64,000 nt of DNA from Bog-473 sp963744935 (GTDB taxonomy: Bacteria > Actinomycetota > Acidimicrobiia > Acidimicrobiales > RAAP-2): positions 124,001-188,000 of the forward strand of contig CAVUVM010000013.1 of assembly GCA_963744935.1 (NCBI GenBank), read 5' to 3'. This document shows positions 63,264-64,000 of the stretch, one piece after another. The number at the start of each line of letters is the position of its first letter. Within the stretch, counting starts at the first letter, position 1. The translations under genes and the position numbers were made by a program. The notes beneath the pieces were generated by a model, which had not been told where the DNA came from, searched no databases, and saw only the letters and a program-made list of their open reading frames with translations.

Positions 63264-64000
63264 GTGTCAGCGGCACCAGAGGGCATCCACCAGGACAACG
63301 TCACCGAGTGGATGGTCAGCCACGTGCCCGAGATGACTCCGCCGCTGACCTTCTCGCTGATCGCCGGCGGCCGCTCGAATCTGACGTTCAGGGTCGAAGA
63401 CGCCGCTGGGCGGGCCTGGGCCCTGCGGCGCCCGCCCCTTCATCACGTGCTCCCGACCGCGCACGACATGTCGCGCGAATACCGGCTCATGCACTCCCTC
63501 GGGCCGGCCGGGATCCCGGTCCCCGTCACCGTTGGGCTGTGCACCGACGAGGCGGTGAACGAGCGGCCCTTCTACGTCATGGAGTTCGTCGAGGGCCACA
63601 TCCTGCGCAGCGCCCTCCAGGCCGAGGAGGCATTCGACGAGTCGACGCGCCGTGCAGTGGGCGACCACATGGCCGACACGCTGGCGGCGCTCCACGACAT
63701 AGACCCCGACGCGGTGGGGCTGGGCGACCTGGGACGGCACGACGGCTACATCGAGCGCCAGCTCAAGCGTTGGCGCGGGCAGTACGACCAGATGCAGGTC
63801 GAGGGCATCGACAACGGCGAGGTGGTCGAGCAGGTCAGCGACGAACTCGCCGCGCACATACCCAAGCAGCAGCGCACCTCCGTCGTGCACGGGGACTACC
63901 GCATGGACAATATCGTGCTCGCCGACGACGGCACCGTGCGGGCCATCCTCGACTGGGAGATCTGCACGTTGGGTGATCCCCTGGCCGACCTCGGCCTCCT
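63264..64000 (+). CDS. Phosphotransferase family protein (APH-like), truncated by window end
   Basis: The GTG at 63264 opens a frame with no stop before 64000 (245 codons seen). It has a kinase-like fold: 'FSLIAGGRSNLTFRVEDAAG' (nucleotide loop), 'REYRLMHSLGPAGIPVPV', 'PFYVMEFVEGHILRS', the catalytic 'SVVHGDYRMDNIVLADDG' (HxDxxxxN) and 'AILDWEICTLGDPLADLG' (metal-binding Asp). It matches the APH/choline kinase branch that in actinobacteria and mitochondria-like ACAD10 proteins sits near acyl-CoA dehydrogenases. The phosphate acceptor is unknown. The rest lies outside the window. Confidence 0.88.
   Translation, partial: MSAAPEGIHQDNVTEWMVSHVPEMTPPLTFSLIAGGRSNLTFRVEDAAGRAWALRRPPLHHVLPTAHDMSREYRLMHSLGPAGIPVPVTVGLCTDEAVNERPFYVMEFVEGHILRSALQAEEAFDESTRRAVGDHMADTLAALHDIDPDAVGLGDLGRHDGYIERQLKRWRGQYDQMQVEGIDNGEVVEQVSDELAAHIPKQQRTSVVHGDYRMDNIVLADDGTVRAILDWEICTLGDPLADLGL

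Overview
The window is high-GC chromosomal DNA from an actinobacterium, most likely a member or relative of the Acidimicrobiia. The evidence is the GC-rich codon use, many GTG and TTG starts, ATGA/GTGA/TTGA stop-start overlaps, apparently leaderless promoters, an F420-type nitroreductase family protein, SCP2 and DUF732-like domains, and the housekeeping gene order. The class assignment is an inference from gene content.

The left part (1-27.2 kb) is accessory. It opens with two secreted proteins carrying IPT/TIG domains (a beta-propeller protein and a GH26-like hydrolase). A structured intergenic region follows, then an uncharacterised 542-aa protein with a C-terminal winged helix. Next come a PadR regulator with a membrane partner, a Tat-exported esterase, an RCC1-like secreted protein and a branched-chain-amino-acid-type ABC importer in which both permeases and one ATPase are fused. 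From 15.1 to 23.6 kb lies a remnant-rich integration hotspot. It holds a cluster of tRNA and tRNA-like genes, two decayed tyrosine-recombinase ends, and several direct copies of the 3' end of tRNA-Asn. Between these lie a small ORF-SCP2-debranching enzyme cistron, a GH2 hydrolase and a Cys-pair repeat protein. A GH43-like hydrolase and an aldehyde dehydrogenase close this part.

The right part (27.2-64 kb) is mainly core. On the minus strand are rpoD-dnaG with ppdK upstream, then glyS-hemW-recO-membrane protein-uppS. Further on are era-CNNM/CBS transporter-ybeY-phoH, an HIT protein, rsmE-dnaJ-hrcA with a CIRCE operator, lepA, and holA-folP(2-like)-thioredoxin/TPR. On the plus strand are rpsT, dinG, a MarR-controlled DrrAB-type exporter and a phosphotransferase cut by the window edge. 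Between 40.6 and 46.5 kb is a patch of single small enzymes (hemerythrin, nitroreductase, methyltransferase, VOC proteins, Mug, GtrA, SGNH).

Sequence-level oddities include a frameshift splitting the CBS/CNNM transporter, a dinG frame that runs about 1.2 kb antisense through era, short tandem repeats at gene ends, and a translationally coupled 48-aa ORF.
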